DNA of 64,000 nt. Source: Caecitellus pseudoparvulus (taxonomy: Eukaryota > Bigyra: Bicosoecida). Under the pieces are notes generated by a model that saw nothing but the letters and a program-made list of their open reading frames with translations, ran no database searches and was not told the DNA's origin. Shown here one piece after another: positions 44,801-55,923 of this stretch (its first letter is position 1; every line of letters starts with the position of its first letter). The stretch covers positions 372,001-436,000 of the forward strand of contig CBFFRQ010000053.1 of the NCBI GenBank assembly GCA_965644315.1, read 5' to 3'. A program made the translations under genes and the position numbers.

Positions 44801-47800
44801 CTGCGGCGGGTGAAGGTTTGAAAGGCGCTGCCAAAGTTGATGGCTGGGACGGTGCCCAAGCGTGCCCCTCCGCCCACCGCAGCGTCGAATGCCTGGCGCA
44901 GACTAGGAAGGGGGTCCTCGGGTGACGGCGCGGCGGCCGCTCCCCCAGTGTCCCTCGCGTGCTCCTCCACACCCCCAAAGCGCACGCCGCCCTGCTTTGT
45001 CCTGGGAGTGGCTTCTTGACGTGCGCTAGGCGCCTGCTCCACGAGGGCGGCCTCCGCTGCAGCTTCCCTCGCAGCGTTGGCCGCCTTCTGAGCCTCCTCT
45101 CGCTCCAGGAACGCCTGGAACTCCACGTGCGGATCGAGGTGGGCAGCATCCGAGTGGGTGTCTGGCCCCAACCCGGCTGCTTCGCCCCCAGCCTCAGTGC
45201 GCAAGAGCCCCACTGGCTCGGCACAGCCTGGCGGACTCAGGTCTTCCCACTGCCGCAGGATGTCAGGTGTGGGCAGGTGGGCAGGCAGCGGCACGCCATC
45301 CACGCCCTGCACCCCAAACGCAAGCGCCAAGGGCCTCACCTGCGCACGCACGCGGAGCCCGAGGGGAATCAGCATGCCACGCACATGCAGGGTGACGTGT
45401 GTGTCGATGGCGCCCACGCGCACGGGTGTCAGGGTCAAGGTGATGTCCAGGCTCTCCTTCGCCTGCAAGCGCCCGCCTGGCGTAGAGAACGTGGCGATGT
45501 ATCGGATGCCCTCCGGCGTCAGCATGCCCTTGAGCGCGTCGCCCAGGCGGCGGCCAAGCTGGTACTTGCCATCCCACGCTGGGGCGGCGGGCGCATGGGC
45601 GTCGCCCCTGCCCGCCCCCCCCGTTGCTGCGTGCGGGGGGGAATCAGAGAAGCCCACAGTGCGCTTGCGGGGGGGCTGGGCGCCTGGACCACCAGAGGCG
45701 TTCATCTCCGCCAGCAGCTCGTCAAAGGAGCGGTTTGGCGGCAAGGAGGGGGGCGAGATGGTGCCCGCGGCTGCCTGGCGCGCCTTGGCCGAGGGGAGCA
45801 GCATGGCCACCTGCTGTGCAGACAAGCCAGTGTAGCCATCAGTGCGGAACTCCGTCGTGAGGTTGGAAAGGTTGGTGAGGGTGAAGGACGTGCTGACGGC
45901 ACAGCCGACAAAGAGCAGGCCCAAGTCCACATCGTGGGGGGACACCACCACGCGCGGTGACTGCACCTCACCCCGCACCCTGCACAGGGTGGGGTGGAAG
46001 CGGGAGCCCAGTGCGAGCAGCGCGCCCTCCGTGTCGCGGGGCGACCAGCTCGGCTCCGCGCCGGGGCCGTCCGTCCACACTGGAGAGAAGGCGGGGGAGG
46101 GCGTTGCGGCACCCCCTTCTTCCGCGGCGCTGCCCAGGGAGTGCCAAGAGAGGGTAGCTCGGGACAGGGCTGGGGAGAGCAGGGGGTGCTGGGCACCACG
46201 GGGGCCTGGCGACGCCCCCGCCACGCCTCCCACAAGCAGGGAGGAAGGCAAGACTGGCGGCCGCTGCCCGGGGGCCGACGGCGTGCCCACCAGCAGCAAG
46301 TCCTCTTCCACCACCACTGCCGACACCTTGATGAACTCCCGGACACGCTGCGGGACCCGGCCGCCCTTGGACACGAGCTCTACGCCGCCTTGCCCCCCTG
46401 GTGGCAGCAGACCCGCTGCGGGGTAGAACCGCAGGCGGAGGCCGTCCTTCACCACTGACTTCATGGTGGAGTCTGTGAAGGCTGAGGCAATGCTCTCCCC
46501 TGCGACGCTGCCGGCGCCGCTGATTGCCGTGCTCAACGTCGCGACTGTCTTGGCGTCCTCGTCGTCGTCGTCGTCGTCGTCATCCCCCGCCTGCGAGTGC
46601 CGGCGGGAGGCACCTGCAGCGAGCGCCTCGGGGCGTGGCTGGTGTTCCACGCGGAATGCTGTGGGTTTGTGGCCCAGGTTGCGGATGCGCACGCCCGACG
46701 TCAGCTGCTCAGACACCTTCACCAGCCCCAAGTCCACCTCTGCGTCCCCGAACGCCACGTCACCGGGCCGCACCGCCGCCTGCAGCTGCACGTTGTACCT
46801 GCGTGCAGGGGCCAGGGTGCTGGGCAGCCAGGCTGGGTTACGGTGCTGTCCAGTCGGGTCTTGCAGCGAGGACGGGTCATCTCCAGAGAGCTGGGCAGCC
46901 TCCCACTTGGCTGCGGCCGCCGCGACGTCTGCGGAGGGCGCTGTCAGCGGCGCCGTGCCAGCGTACACGTACAGCGGCAGGGACACAGCCCAGGCGCCCA
47001 CGCCCGCTGGCGCACGGAAGGCCACTGACACGTCCACATATGACCCAGCAGAGACTGCGGCACGCCGGGGGGAGGGCCACGCAACGGCGCCGGGAGGGGA
47101 AGGTGGCAGGGACTCCACCCCTGCCCGCGCCGTGTCCGGCCCCATGGTGGCGCCCGGCGGCACCGCAGAGCGAGGCGTCAGCCCACCCCCTGCGGCAGCC
47201 GCGGCGAGGGAGGACACTGTGCCCTGCGTCATGCCCAATGACGTGCCGCCTGCCGGGGGGCAGACAGGGGCCACCTCGTGCAGGGCAGGCGGGGGGACAT
47301 CGTCTGCGGACCGGGCTGTGCTGGGCTCAGTGCGTGCCGACAGGATGGGTGGCCACACAGCTGGCTCGGAGGGGTTCCACGGCCCAGCTGGCAGCACGCC
47401 GTCGGAGCCGGTGCTCCAATTCGCCACCCGCAGCCAGCCCGGCCCAGCCAGCACACCTGTGCCTCGTGAGAGGGCGGGGGACACGGCCAGCATGGCAAAG
47501 CGTGACGAGGGGTGCGGGCGGAAGGCCAGGGTGGCGTTGCCGAACCACAGCGAGATGGAGCCCCGGCAGGGGTTGGACACGCGAATGGTGCTCCACGTGA
47601 CCTCTCCAGGGAGCAAGGGCCGTGGCAGGCGGGTGAGGGGCGGCGCGACCATTACACTGGGTGCGTCACCTGCGCCTGCCAGGGTCAGCACGCTGGCCGT
47701 CACGCGGGTGGTGGGCACAGCGGGGGAGGGCGTCAGGACACAGGCGGGATCGTGAGTGGGGTCTGCCTCGGCACCAGGGGTTGGCGCAGCGCCGCCCAGG

Positions 47801-50800
47801 CGGGTGGCCAGGAAGCCAGGCCCACCACTGCCGCTGGTGGGCACACCGTCCACGAGCAAGTACGCTGAGGCGCGGAACGCAGTGTGTGCGGGGGGGGTGA
47901 AGTACACCCTGAAGCTGGTGGAGGAGTGGGGAGGCAGGGCGCCCCGACTGGGCTCCACAGTGAAGGCGAGGGGGGTTCTGCCTTCTTCCGCGTCCAGCAG
48001 CGTGAGGGGGGGTGCCGTGGGGCCGAGCCCCCCCCCTCCCCGGCCCGACTGCATGTGGCGTGTGAGGGAGTCCACCTCTCCTGCCCGCACAGCGGCAGGC
48101 CCCAGCTGGCCTGCCAGGTGCTTCACAGATGGACCCACACCGGTGGACATGGTGAGCTCTCCATCCCCCGTCTTGACAGCCACACGCAGGCGCTCATACA
48201 CGCGGCGCGCCTGCCCTGACGCAGCACCCACCCGCAGCGCGCCCTCTGCCAGCACGCCATCTTGCTCCTCTTTCCCCTCTGCGCCAGCGGTGGAGGTGGG
48301 CTCCACCTGCACGATGGACAGGGTCGGTGGCGCTGGGCGCTGAGGCAGCACCACCCACTCAAACGGCAGGGGCAGGGGCGTGTCGTTGCGCACTGTCACG
48401 CACTTCCAAATGCTGCCACCAGGCAGGAGGGAGTCGAAGCGCAGGTGCAGGGGCGGGTTCTCCACCCCAGCCAACCGCTCCGCATCCCCACGCAGCGCAG
48501 CTGACAGGCTCTGCCACGCCGCTCCCCACGCCTGCTTGCCAGTGAGAGCGGGGCGGGGGCTGGCAGGCTCAGGCTGGCGCGTCTGCGACGACGCAGGCGC
48601 AGACGTCGCAGAGGCAGGCGCTTCGGCGTCTGGCCCAGTGCCCGGCAAGGGCTGCTGTCCGGCCAGCGAGCCCCCGTCGTCCATGGGTATGTGAGACCCC
48701 GGCTCCCACATACTGGCAGACCCGTCGTCCCCAGTGCTGCGCTCCTCGTCGTCTTTGCCACCAGGGCAAGGAGCGCCGCCAGGGCGGGCCAGAGCAGCGT
48801 GCACGGGGGGGTGGGCCGCTTGGCCCTGGCCACGCGCATCCGCTGCCTCGGGCTGTGGTGCGGAGCGGCGCAAAAGTGCGGCGACGGCCTCCACCGCCGC
48901 AGTGGCCAACGCCGTCCCATCCCCTGCCCCCAACGCCGCCGACAGGCCTGCTAAGGCGGCCTGGGCGGCTGCCAGGGCAGGGGCGGCCGCGTGGGGCACC
49001 CGCTGCCCAGGCAGCGCCGTCAAGGCAGCCCTCACCGCGCGCATGGCCACCGTGCGCGCCTCCCACTGCGTGGGGGACAGGATGGGGTGCGGCAGCGGCG
49101 TGTTCTGCAGCGCCGTGACGCCTACGCGGAGGTCGGAACACACCCCGCGCAGAGTGTGTTCCGTGACGTCAGCGTTGTCGCACAGTGCCAGGAGGGTGAC
49201 GGCAAACTCCCCCGCCCTGGGCGGTCGGAAGCGTACGCGGAGGGTGGTGCCCTGGCCCGGCTCCAGCTCGAAGTGGGTGGGGGCGATGGAGAAGGGGGGC
49301 TCCTCCAGGGAGGGAGGGGGGGGTGCGTCAGGGTCCACCAGGGGCCATGCACGGGCAGGCAGGAGGCGGTACGCGCCACGACCGGTGCCTGTGTTGGACA
49401 CTGGCACCTCTGTCGTGACGATGCCATGTTGCAGGCACAGCCCTGCATCCAGGGAGGCGGGGAGGGACAGGTGGGGCGGGCTGCGTGCCGCCAGAAGTGG
49501 CACGCGGAATTTGCCACCCTCTGTGATGATGACCAGCTCGTCCTCTGCGTCGGCCAGGGAGGCGGGGTGGAAGGTCACCTGCACACGCACGCTCATGCCC
49601 GGTGCCACGACACCGCTGCCGCCGCCCCCTGACGCAGAGTACACTGGCGGCGCCATGGAGAAACTGGGCGTGGAGGGTGGCAGGAAGCGGACGTTGCGCG
49701 ACAGTGTGTCGTTGTTGCGCACTGCCACCACAGCGGAGGCGTCCTGGCCCACCTCGTAGCCTTCCCACCGCAGGCAGGGGGGCGTCACGAGCAAGGGCCC
49801 GGCAAGTGCTTCTGCCGCGCCTGGCGCCACCAGCTCCAACTCCCGCAGGCCTGCCAGCGTCGTGCTGCCGTCCAGGTGGGCCCTGTCCTGGGCTGCGCCG
49901 TGGGGAATCGCCGGCCTGCCGGAACTGGCCAGCGTCACGCGCGCTGGGGGTGGCTTGTCTGGGATGACGGACAGTGTCGCGGCGGCAGACCTCGCAGCGC
50001 GCCCCTTGGCGCGCGTCTCGCCCAGGCCCTTCCCCGGCAGGTACCGTGGGTTGCGCAGGTATGCCAGGGGCCGCTGCATGCGGCGGGCGATGGCTGCGTC
50101 GGCGGCGCGGGTGGCAGAGGTGATGCCCCCGCCCCGCCCGGCGCCCAGGCCGTCTCCCCCCAGGGCCGCCTTGTCCACGCCCGAGCCCAGGCCAGCACTG
50201 CGCTTGGACCGGCTGGGCAGCACCATGCCCAGCCCCGCCACGTCGTCCTCCAGCGACAAGCCCATGTCGTCCGCCGACCCTTCAGCGGCTCGCACTTCGG
50301 CAGTGGCATTGGCCACTGGACCGACGTTGCGGGCTGCATGCACCCTGCTAGACTTGCCCAACCCCCCCAATGTTACCCCAAATCTTGCAGCAGCTGTTTT
50401 CGCCCTGTGCTCATCTGCGGCTGTGCTCTGGAGGTAGTGCGGGCGGCCAGACGTGGTGCGGAAATCGGGTGCCTGCTTGCCTCTGCGCAGTGCCCCTGAC
50501 CGCACGGCTTGCCCCTCTTCGTAGCCCTCCACGAGGTCTCGAGCAAAGACCATGCTGCCTGCGGCAGACTCCCCCACCACCCCTCGGATTGCAGCTTGGT
50601 TTACGCTCTTCCCAAGCACAGAGGCTGGCTGCGGCACCTCAGCTCCTGGCACCAAGTGTTTGTCCCGCATGTCGGCCAGAGCAGCGGCATCAGCCTCTGC
50701 AGCTGCATGCCGAGTCTGAACCAGATACTCGCTGGCTGCCTGGGCTTCCTGACGCTTCGCAAGGGCCCTAGCTTCCGCCTGTGCAGTGAGGAGCGGGCGA

Positions 50801-51157
50801 GCCGTGCACGGGGCCGTTTCTCACACAAGCCGAAGCGGCCCTGCAGCTGTCTCCAGTGTTCAAGAGGCTTGGGAGCGCACGCACCACCTCCAGTGCCTGC
50901 TTCAAGTCGTCGTCCAGATCGTCATCCATGCCATGGTCCACTGAGCGAGGCAGCAGGCGACGGAGCAGTGCAAGGCGTGGACGCCGAGATCGCGTGCGGA
51001 CATTGCCCTGCGACAGCCTTGCCACCTTACCTTGACCGCTGTCCGCTGCCCCTCCGACGTCTGCGCCCCCACTCGCCTCCCGAGCTCCAGCAGGGTCGAA
51101 GGTGTTCTGCAGGATGTGCCCGATGCCTCCCACCACCGCGCCTTCGTGCTGGGCCAT
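41812..51157 (-). CDS. DLEC1/CFAP81-like axonemal protein with ASH/MSP domains
   Basis: Two exons, 51157-50825 and 50778-41812, give 3099 residues; an additional 5' exon near 51300 is possible. Joining them makes a long helix (A-E-A-R-A-L-A-K-R-Q-E-A-Q-A-A-S-E-Y). Then come the DLEC1 landmarks: L-R-N-P-R-Y-L-P, a first immunoglobulin-like ASH domain with R-N-V-R-F-L-P-P-S-T-P-S-F and V-A-P-G-M-S-V, L-C-D-N-A-D-V-T-E-H, and a C-terminal V-Y-G-R-G-T-Y-D-E-E matching the family end. Several more ASH/MSP-type beta-sandwich repeats lie between. DLEC1/FAP81 is a central-apparatus ciliary protein. Human DLEC1 is about 1750 residues, so this one is much enlarged by Ala/Pro/Gly-rich linkers and an Asp run near 46561. 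Many long open frames on the other strand are shadows of its GC-rich codons. Confidence 0.85.
46561..46581. repeat. (GTC)7 microsatellite coding an Asp run
   Basis: Seven perfect GTC units on the + strand encode consecutive Asp (GAC) codons in the leftward DLEC1-like gene, between two immunoglobulin-like domains. Length variation among strains would be expected. Confidence 0.9.
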
Positions 51158-51433
51158 GTCGGCGAGGCTTCTCGGCAGCTCCAGTCGGCCTGCCGCTACG
51201 GCTGGCTTGGCAAGGCAGCGCGAGTGTCAGCGAGGAAGGTGCAGTCGTTTGGCGAGCCGAGGCATGGGCGCCGTCAGCGGGCACTCTCCCTCTCTCACAT
51301 ACACGTACGAGATGTGCGTGGTCCGCGGCATTGCCGTGGTGGGCGGCGGCGTCTGGCGCGAGGTTCGCTTGAGCGCTGTGCGCTGGCCATTGAGCACGAG
51401 GCATGCATTGCAATGCGCCAGGTCACCCATGTC

Positions 51434-53905
51434 TCACGGGTGCTGGGCCGCCACAGGGTTGGAGACCCACGCCGGGCCCCCGCCAGCAGCAGTGGCCCCG
51501 GCCTGGCCAGAGGCTGCTGCTGCCGCGCCCGCTGCGCCGCCCAGCATGCCCTTCATGTACAGCACACCCACGACGACGAGAGCGACTCCCGCCACTGCTC
51601 CCAGGACGCCCCCCACGATGGCGCCAGTGTTGTCAGGGGCTGCGTCAGGCTGGCCGTTTGAGGTGGCGGCGTTTCCAGCCTGGTCGACGCCGGGCTGTGC
51701 GGTGGAGGCGGCGGGGGTGGTGGTGGCGGATGGTGCGGCAGGCGACGATGTGGGGGATGGCGTGTTGGCGGCAGTGGTGGAGGGTGAGGGGGAGGGTGTG
51801 GTGGTGGAGCTTGGTGAGGTGGAGGGTGTGGTGGAGGGTGTGGGTGTGCCGGTGGGCGAGGGCGATGCAGTTGGCCTGTGAGAGTCGGGGGAGGGGAGGG
51901 TGTGGTGGAGGGCGGTGGGCGGGGTCATGTGCATGATGCAACGCACGTGGGGGACACTGATGGCGTGGGGGGTGCGGTGTTGGTGGGTGAGGGTGTGGAT
52001 GTGGTCGTGGGTGTGGGGGAGGTGCTTGGCGAAGAGCTAGGGGTGACGGATGGAGTGCTTGAGGAGGAGGGCGTCACTGTGCTGGAGGCGGAAGCAGTGG
52101 GGGTGTATGAGGGCGTCACAGATGGTGTGGGGGAGACAGAGGGGGTGGAGGAGGGAGAAGGACTGCGAAGCGCGAGGGGTAGTGTGAGGCTGTGGGAGTG
52201 CTGGCGCACAGCAAACTATTGCGTACGACTCACAAGGCACCTCGACCTCCGAAGACGATGTACGCCGCCCCGAGGTAGGGGGATGTGGAAGTGTCCCAAG
52301 CAGACGCAATGAGCACATCTGGCACTCCATCGCCATCCACGTCGCCACCCCCATCAATGGAAGTACCGAGCCTCAAGCTTCTGTAGTCTCCTCGATACGT
52401 GGTGCCAACATTCCCTGTCGCTGCAGCCGATGAAGTAGATGATGGTACCATGTTTCCTCTGAAGATGTACGCAGCTCCGGCCCGTTCCATGCCTGGAAAA
52501 TCGCGCATGAAACTGCTGAGGACGAAGTCGTCGTAGACGTCACCATCCAGGCTCCCGGCCGGGCTCATTGTGTAGCCCAATTGCTCCTCTTCGCTGGATC
52601 CCAAGATTTGAGAGCAGCTTCCAGTGGCTACGTCAATGGGGGACTGGTCCAGCAGCCCCGTGGAGGCAGAGTTGTTGCGTGCCCGGCCGCAGATCAAGTA
52701 CACCCGACCGGCCTGTAGATCGTATTGTCCATCGATGGGGCCAGAGTCTAACGCCTGCCAGGGTGCTCCGATGAGGAAGTCTGCGAAGCCGTCATTGTTC
52801 CTGTCTCCAGCCGGAGCAACAGCCACGCCCAACCATGAACCAAGAACATTCGTCGAAAAGCGCACGCCTTGGTCGTTTGCAAGGATGTCCTGGATGTCGA
52901 ACGTCCCATTCAGGGGTGCTGAGGGCCCGCCAAAGATCAAGTATGCTCTACCGTACTCATTGAAGGAGGAGTGCGTGCTCGGCGCTCCGATGACAAAGTC
53001 ATGGTATCCATCATTGTCCACGTCACCCACGCCGGCTATCGACCCAGCCAAATTCTCGTTGCGGTCGTTGCCGTTGATTGTGAATGATACCGACGTGGTC
53101 GCATTGCGAGGGCGACCGAGGAAGCCCAGTAGCTGACCTTTCGAGTGTTGGTGTCGACTTTGTGCGCCGACAGCAAAGTCAGCGTAGCCGTCGTTGTTGA
53201 TGTCACCGAGAGAGCTGAGCGAGTCACCAAAAGAACCCCCTGCATCGTCCACAATCGCTCGCCCCTCACTGAGCGGCAGGGATGACACGGACATGTTTGC
53301 CGGCCATGTTTCGCGCCCGTAAATCAGGAACGATCGACCGACGGGGTCGCCGTCGACCCTGAAGGCTGTGGCAGACACCAGGACATCATCAATGCCGTCA
53401 CCGTCCACGTCCCCTGCTGCGGATACTGTGGATCCGAACATGTCATACTCGTTCACGCCATAGAGCGTCACTGACTGCCCGATCGTGCCTGCGAGCATAG
53501 ATACGGTTGGGCTGGTCCAGTTCCCAGACGGGCGCCCGAAGGTGATGACGGCCATGCCACACCCTCTCAGTCCAGCAATGGTGGTATGGGGATGTCCTGT
53601 GATGATGTCATCGTAGCCATCGTTGTTCACATCCCCAGCTATGGCGACCCGCCAGCTCTGAGTGCCGGGCCCAGTCACACGGAGCTGCACTGCCAGCGAT
53701 GGGTCAGCCGCCATGGCCCGCAAGTCGATGGGGGACGATGACAGATGCCTCGATGCCCTGAGGTGGTGATGGTTGCGAAGGTGAGTGCCGCAGTGTGAGT
53801 GGAGGCACCGCGGCTCGGAACGTACCGTTGGGCTGCACTTGCGTGCTGCGCCGTGGTGGCGAGTGTGAGCAGGGCAGCAAGTGGCAGGCCTGCCCACACT
53901 CTCAT
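51434..53905 (-). CDS. Secreted FG-GAP seven-blade propeller with STP stalk and membrane helix
   Basis: Exons 53905-53826, 53757-52234, 52189-51947 and 51875-51434 give 762 residues. Exon 1 encodes a classic signal peptide (M-R-V-W-A-G-L-P-L-A-A-L-L-T-L-A, cleavage near A-S-A). Exon 2 holds seven FG-GAP repeats with Ca2+-loop motifs such as G-D-V-N-N-D-G-Y-D-D and G-D-V-D-G-D-G-I-D-D, the integrin-alpha propeller pattern; the sixth loop is altered (G-S-L-D-G-D-V-Y-D-D). Exons 2-4 continue into a Ser/Thr/Pro-rich stalk of ~130 residues, likely heavily O-glycosylated. A membrane helix (G-A-I-V-G-G-V-L-G-A-V-A-G-V-A-L-V-V-V-G) and a short tail follow. It is a type I surface protein, probably binding ligand or substrate. 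A longer open frame extending upstream to 54509 has no conserved content. Confidence 0.85.
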
Positions 53906-54512
53906 GGGCGGCGTAACACAGCAAAATCTGGTTTGGTGAGGTCTCTGTGCATGGCCAAAGTGGTGGACGAACGTTGGTTCGTCGTTCGAGCCAGCGAGCA
54001 GCTTGGCTGTGCAGTCGCCCGCGAGGCGGCAGTGGGCTGCTCACCATGACGCAAGGGAGTGCAGGGGATGCAGAAGATGGCTGGCTTCCCAAACCGTGTG
54101 TCCTGTGCGCAGGAGGTGCAGGCCTGACTCGTGCGTGCGGCTGGCGAGAAGTGCATTTCACCGGCAGCGTTTCCCCGGCATGCTCCGCAACGCGCCGCCA
54201 TGCTTTCACGCTCTGTGGCGTGGCGGCACTCACCTCAACGTCAATCGGCGATGCTCCGCAGGGTGTCACGGCCATGCTTGCGAGTCGAGTTTGACACACC
54301 TCCCTCACTTGCGCGTGTGCGTGCTGCAGGCGGGGTTGCGAGCTTGAAGTACATTTCCCGGAAGTGGCCAAGACATCCGCCTTCCGTGCAAGCCGCAAGT
54401 GCAACAAGGGCCGGCACCAGCCCTGACTGGTGCGTCTGCCGCATAGGCCAAGCATGGTGCACACCGATATCGCCACTACTCGGCATAGCAGGCCAAGTTG
54501 CTTGCACAAGGC
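53906..54512. other. Intergenic region between two leftward genes
   Basis: About 600 nt hold the 3' flank of the F-box/LRR gene and the promoter of the FG-GAP gene. Open frames exist on both strands but none shows a domain, a consistent splice structure or a conserved motif. I see no RNA gene. Confidence 0.55.
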
Positions 54513-55820
54513 TCAATCGTCCAGGATCACAGCACACAGCGCTTCAGCGGCGTCCAGGGTCATCTCGCCGCCCGGCGCGCCGCCCACCTCCACACCGGGG
54601 CCGTGTGCTGCACCACTCGCACGCTGAGCACACCTCAGGGCCTCTGCTCTTGAAGCTGGTGTGGCGGCTGTGCTGCGCAGGGACAGTGTGCGCAGGTGCT
54701 CGCAGCCGCGGAGCAGCGCGGCGGCCCCTACGTCGGATACGTTGGTTTTGTCCAGGATAAGGCTGGTGAGGCGGGGGGCCGCGACAGCGAGCTGCTCACA
54801 GGCCCGGTCCTTGACTTGCTTGCACCAGGCCAGGTCCAGGGTCCGCAAGCCTGGGAGTGCGCCAGCGACGGCCACCATGCTGGAGGCGCTGGCGGAGCTT
54901 TGTCGGAGGCGGAGGGAACGCAGGGTGAAGCCGAGGCCGTCCTCGGCTTGGGCGCCATGCTGGATGGCGGCCAGGGTCGCATCTGCAGCCTTTGGCGGAA
55001 GGCCCAGGTGCACCAGCGGGGCCCTGTTTGCCACCACTGCGGTCGCGGTTGCCTCTGTGATGCGGCTGCAGGAGGTGAGGTCGAGGGAGTGCAGCGACTT
55101 GCACGCTGCAAGGAGGACTGAGATGCCGGCATCGGAAATGCCGGAGCAGGAGGTGATGTGCAGCTCGGAGAGGTTGGTGCTGGCTTGGGCAAGCGCCTGG
55201 AGCCCGACGTCATGCACCTTCGGCAGCGCCGAGAGGTGCAGGGAAGTCAACACGCCAGCGCCTTGCGTGACATGGGCAACGCCGGCGATGTCGTCATCGG
55301 AGATGTCAGCACAGCGAATGAGGCCCAGATGCGCCAAGCTTGGGCATCGTGCAAGGAGGAAGGAGAGACTGGTCACAACGACGTCTTCACAGCGCAGGGA
55401 ACGCAGAGGCAGGCTTGGCGTGTTGGCGCTCTCAACTTCCGCAAAAGACAGGAAGTCCATGTTGCGCAGGGTGAGTCGCAGGACGCCCCCCTCGCTGAGA
55501 ACACCGGCAAGCTGCAGACCGGTCAGTGTGCAGCGTTCGACAGTGACCTGCCACAGGCTCCGACACCGGCGGAGGTAGGCGAGGGCGCCCTGGATGTGGT
55601 CCTCCTCGTGCAAGTCTTTCACCTCCACCTCGTGCATGGCTGCCGTGGCCGTGTAGAAGCGGGAGCTGACGGTGGCGCACTGCCTGAGGACTGTGCGGGT
55701 GTCGCCCAGGTGGCATAGGATCATGCCGAGGAGGCCGGGGTACAGGTCATTGATGCCCAGGGGGCTGGCTGCCATCGTTTCGGCTGCCATGCTGCAACAA
55801 GGGTGCGATCGCTCGTCCAC
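54513..55820 (-). CDS. F-box/leucine-rich-repeat (FBXL/AMN1-like) protein
   Basis: Single frame of 435 residues; the Met at 55790 is an alternative start. Residues ~22-70 (L-Y-P-G-L-L-G-M-I-L-C-H-L-G-D, V-S-S-R-F) look like an F-box. At least ten cysteine-type LRRs follow, with patterns such as L-A-H-L-G-L-I-R-C-A-D-I-S-D, L-H-I-T-S-C-S-G-I-S-D-A-G-I and L-D-L-A-W-C-K-Q-V-K-D. These proteins usually select substrates for SCF (Skp1-cullin-F-box) ubiquitin ligases. No Ran-GAP or receptor features are present. It diverges from the FAM194-like gene across only 103 nt. Confidence 0.8.
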   Translation of the reverse strand: MDERSHPCCSMAAETMAASPLGINDLYPGLLGMILCHLGDTRTVLRQCATVSSRFYTATAAMHEVEVKDLHEEDHIQGALAYLRRCRSLWQVTVERCTLTGLQLAGVLSEGGVLRLTLRNMDFLSFAEVESANTPSLPLRSLRCEDVVVTSLSFLLARCPSLAHLGLIRCADISDDDIAGVAHVTQGAGVLTSLHLSALPKVHDVGLQALAQASTNLSELHITSCSGISDAGISVLLAACKSLHSLDLTSCSRITEATATAVVANRAPLVHLGLPPKAADATLAAIQHGAQAEDGLGFTLRSLRLRQSSASASSMVAVAGALPGLRTLDLAWCKQVKDRACEQLAVAAPRLTSLILDKTNVSDVGAAALLRGCEHLRTLSLRSTAATPASRAEALRCAQRASGAAHGPGVEVGGAPGGEMTLDAAEALCAVILDD

Positions 55821-55923
55821 ACCGCGCAGTTGCGGAGCAGGGGCAAAATGCGTCAGTCAAGTAGAACAACGCCCTGAGGCACGAGCACAGGGTGTATCGT
55901 GTTTTGATTCCCCGATTGCCAGG
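55821..55923. promoter_or_regulatory. Compact bidirectional promoter, FBXL / FAM194-like
   Basis: Only 103 nt separate the two start codons, so the promoters must overlap. It includes GGGCAAAATGCGTCAG near 55843. No further element was identified. Confidence 0.45.

Noticed and set aside
46463-49759. Long + strand open frames (up to 430 codons) opposite the DLEC1-like gene
   Set aside because: They follow from GC-rich codons on the opposite strand; they show no conserved motif, and the leftward frame has clear family landmarks.
52230-54509. Upstream extension of the FG-GAP frame to 54509 (759 codons)
   Set aside because: The first ~270 residues have no domain character, whereas splicing from 53826 to 53757 adds a proper signal peptide.
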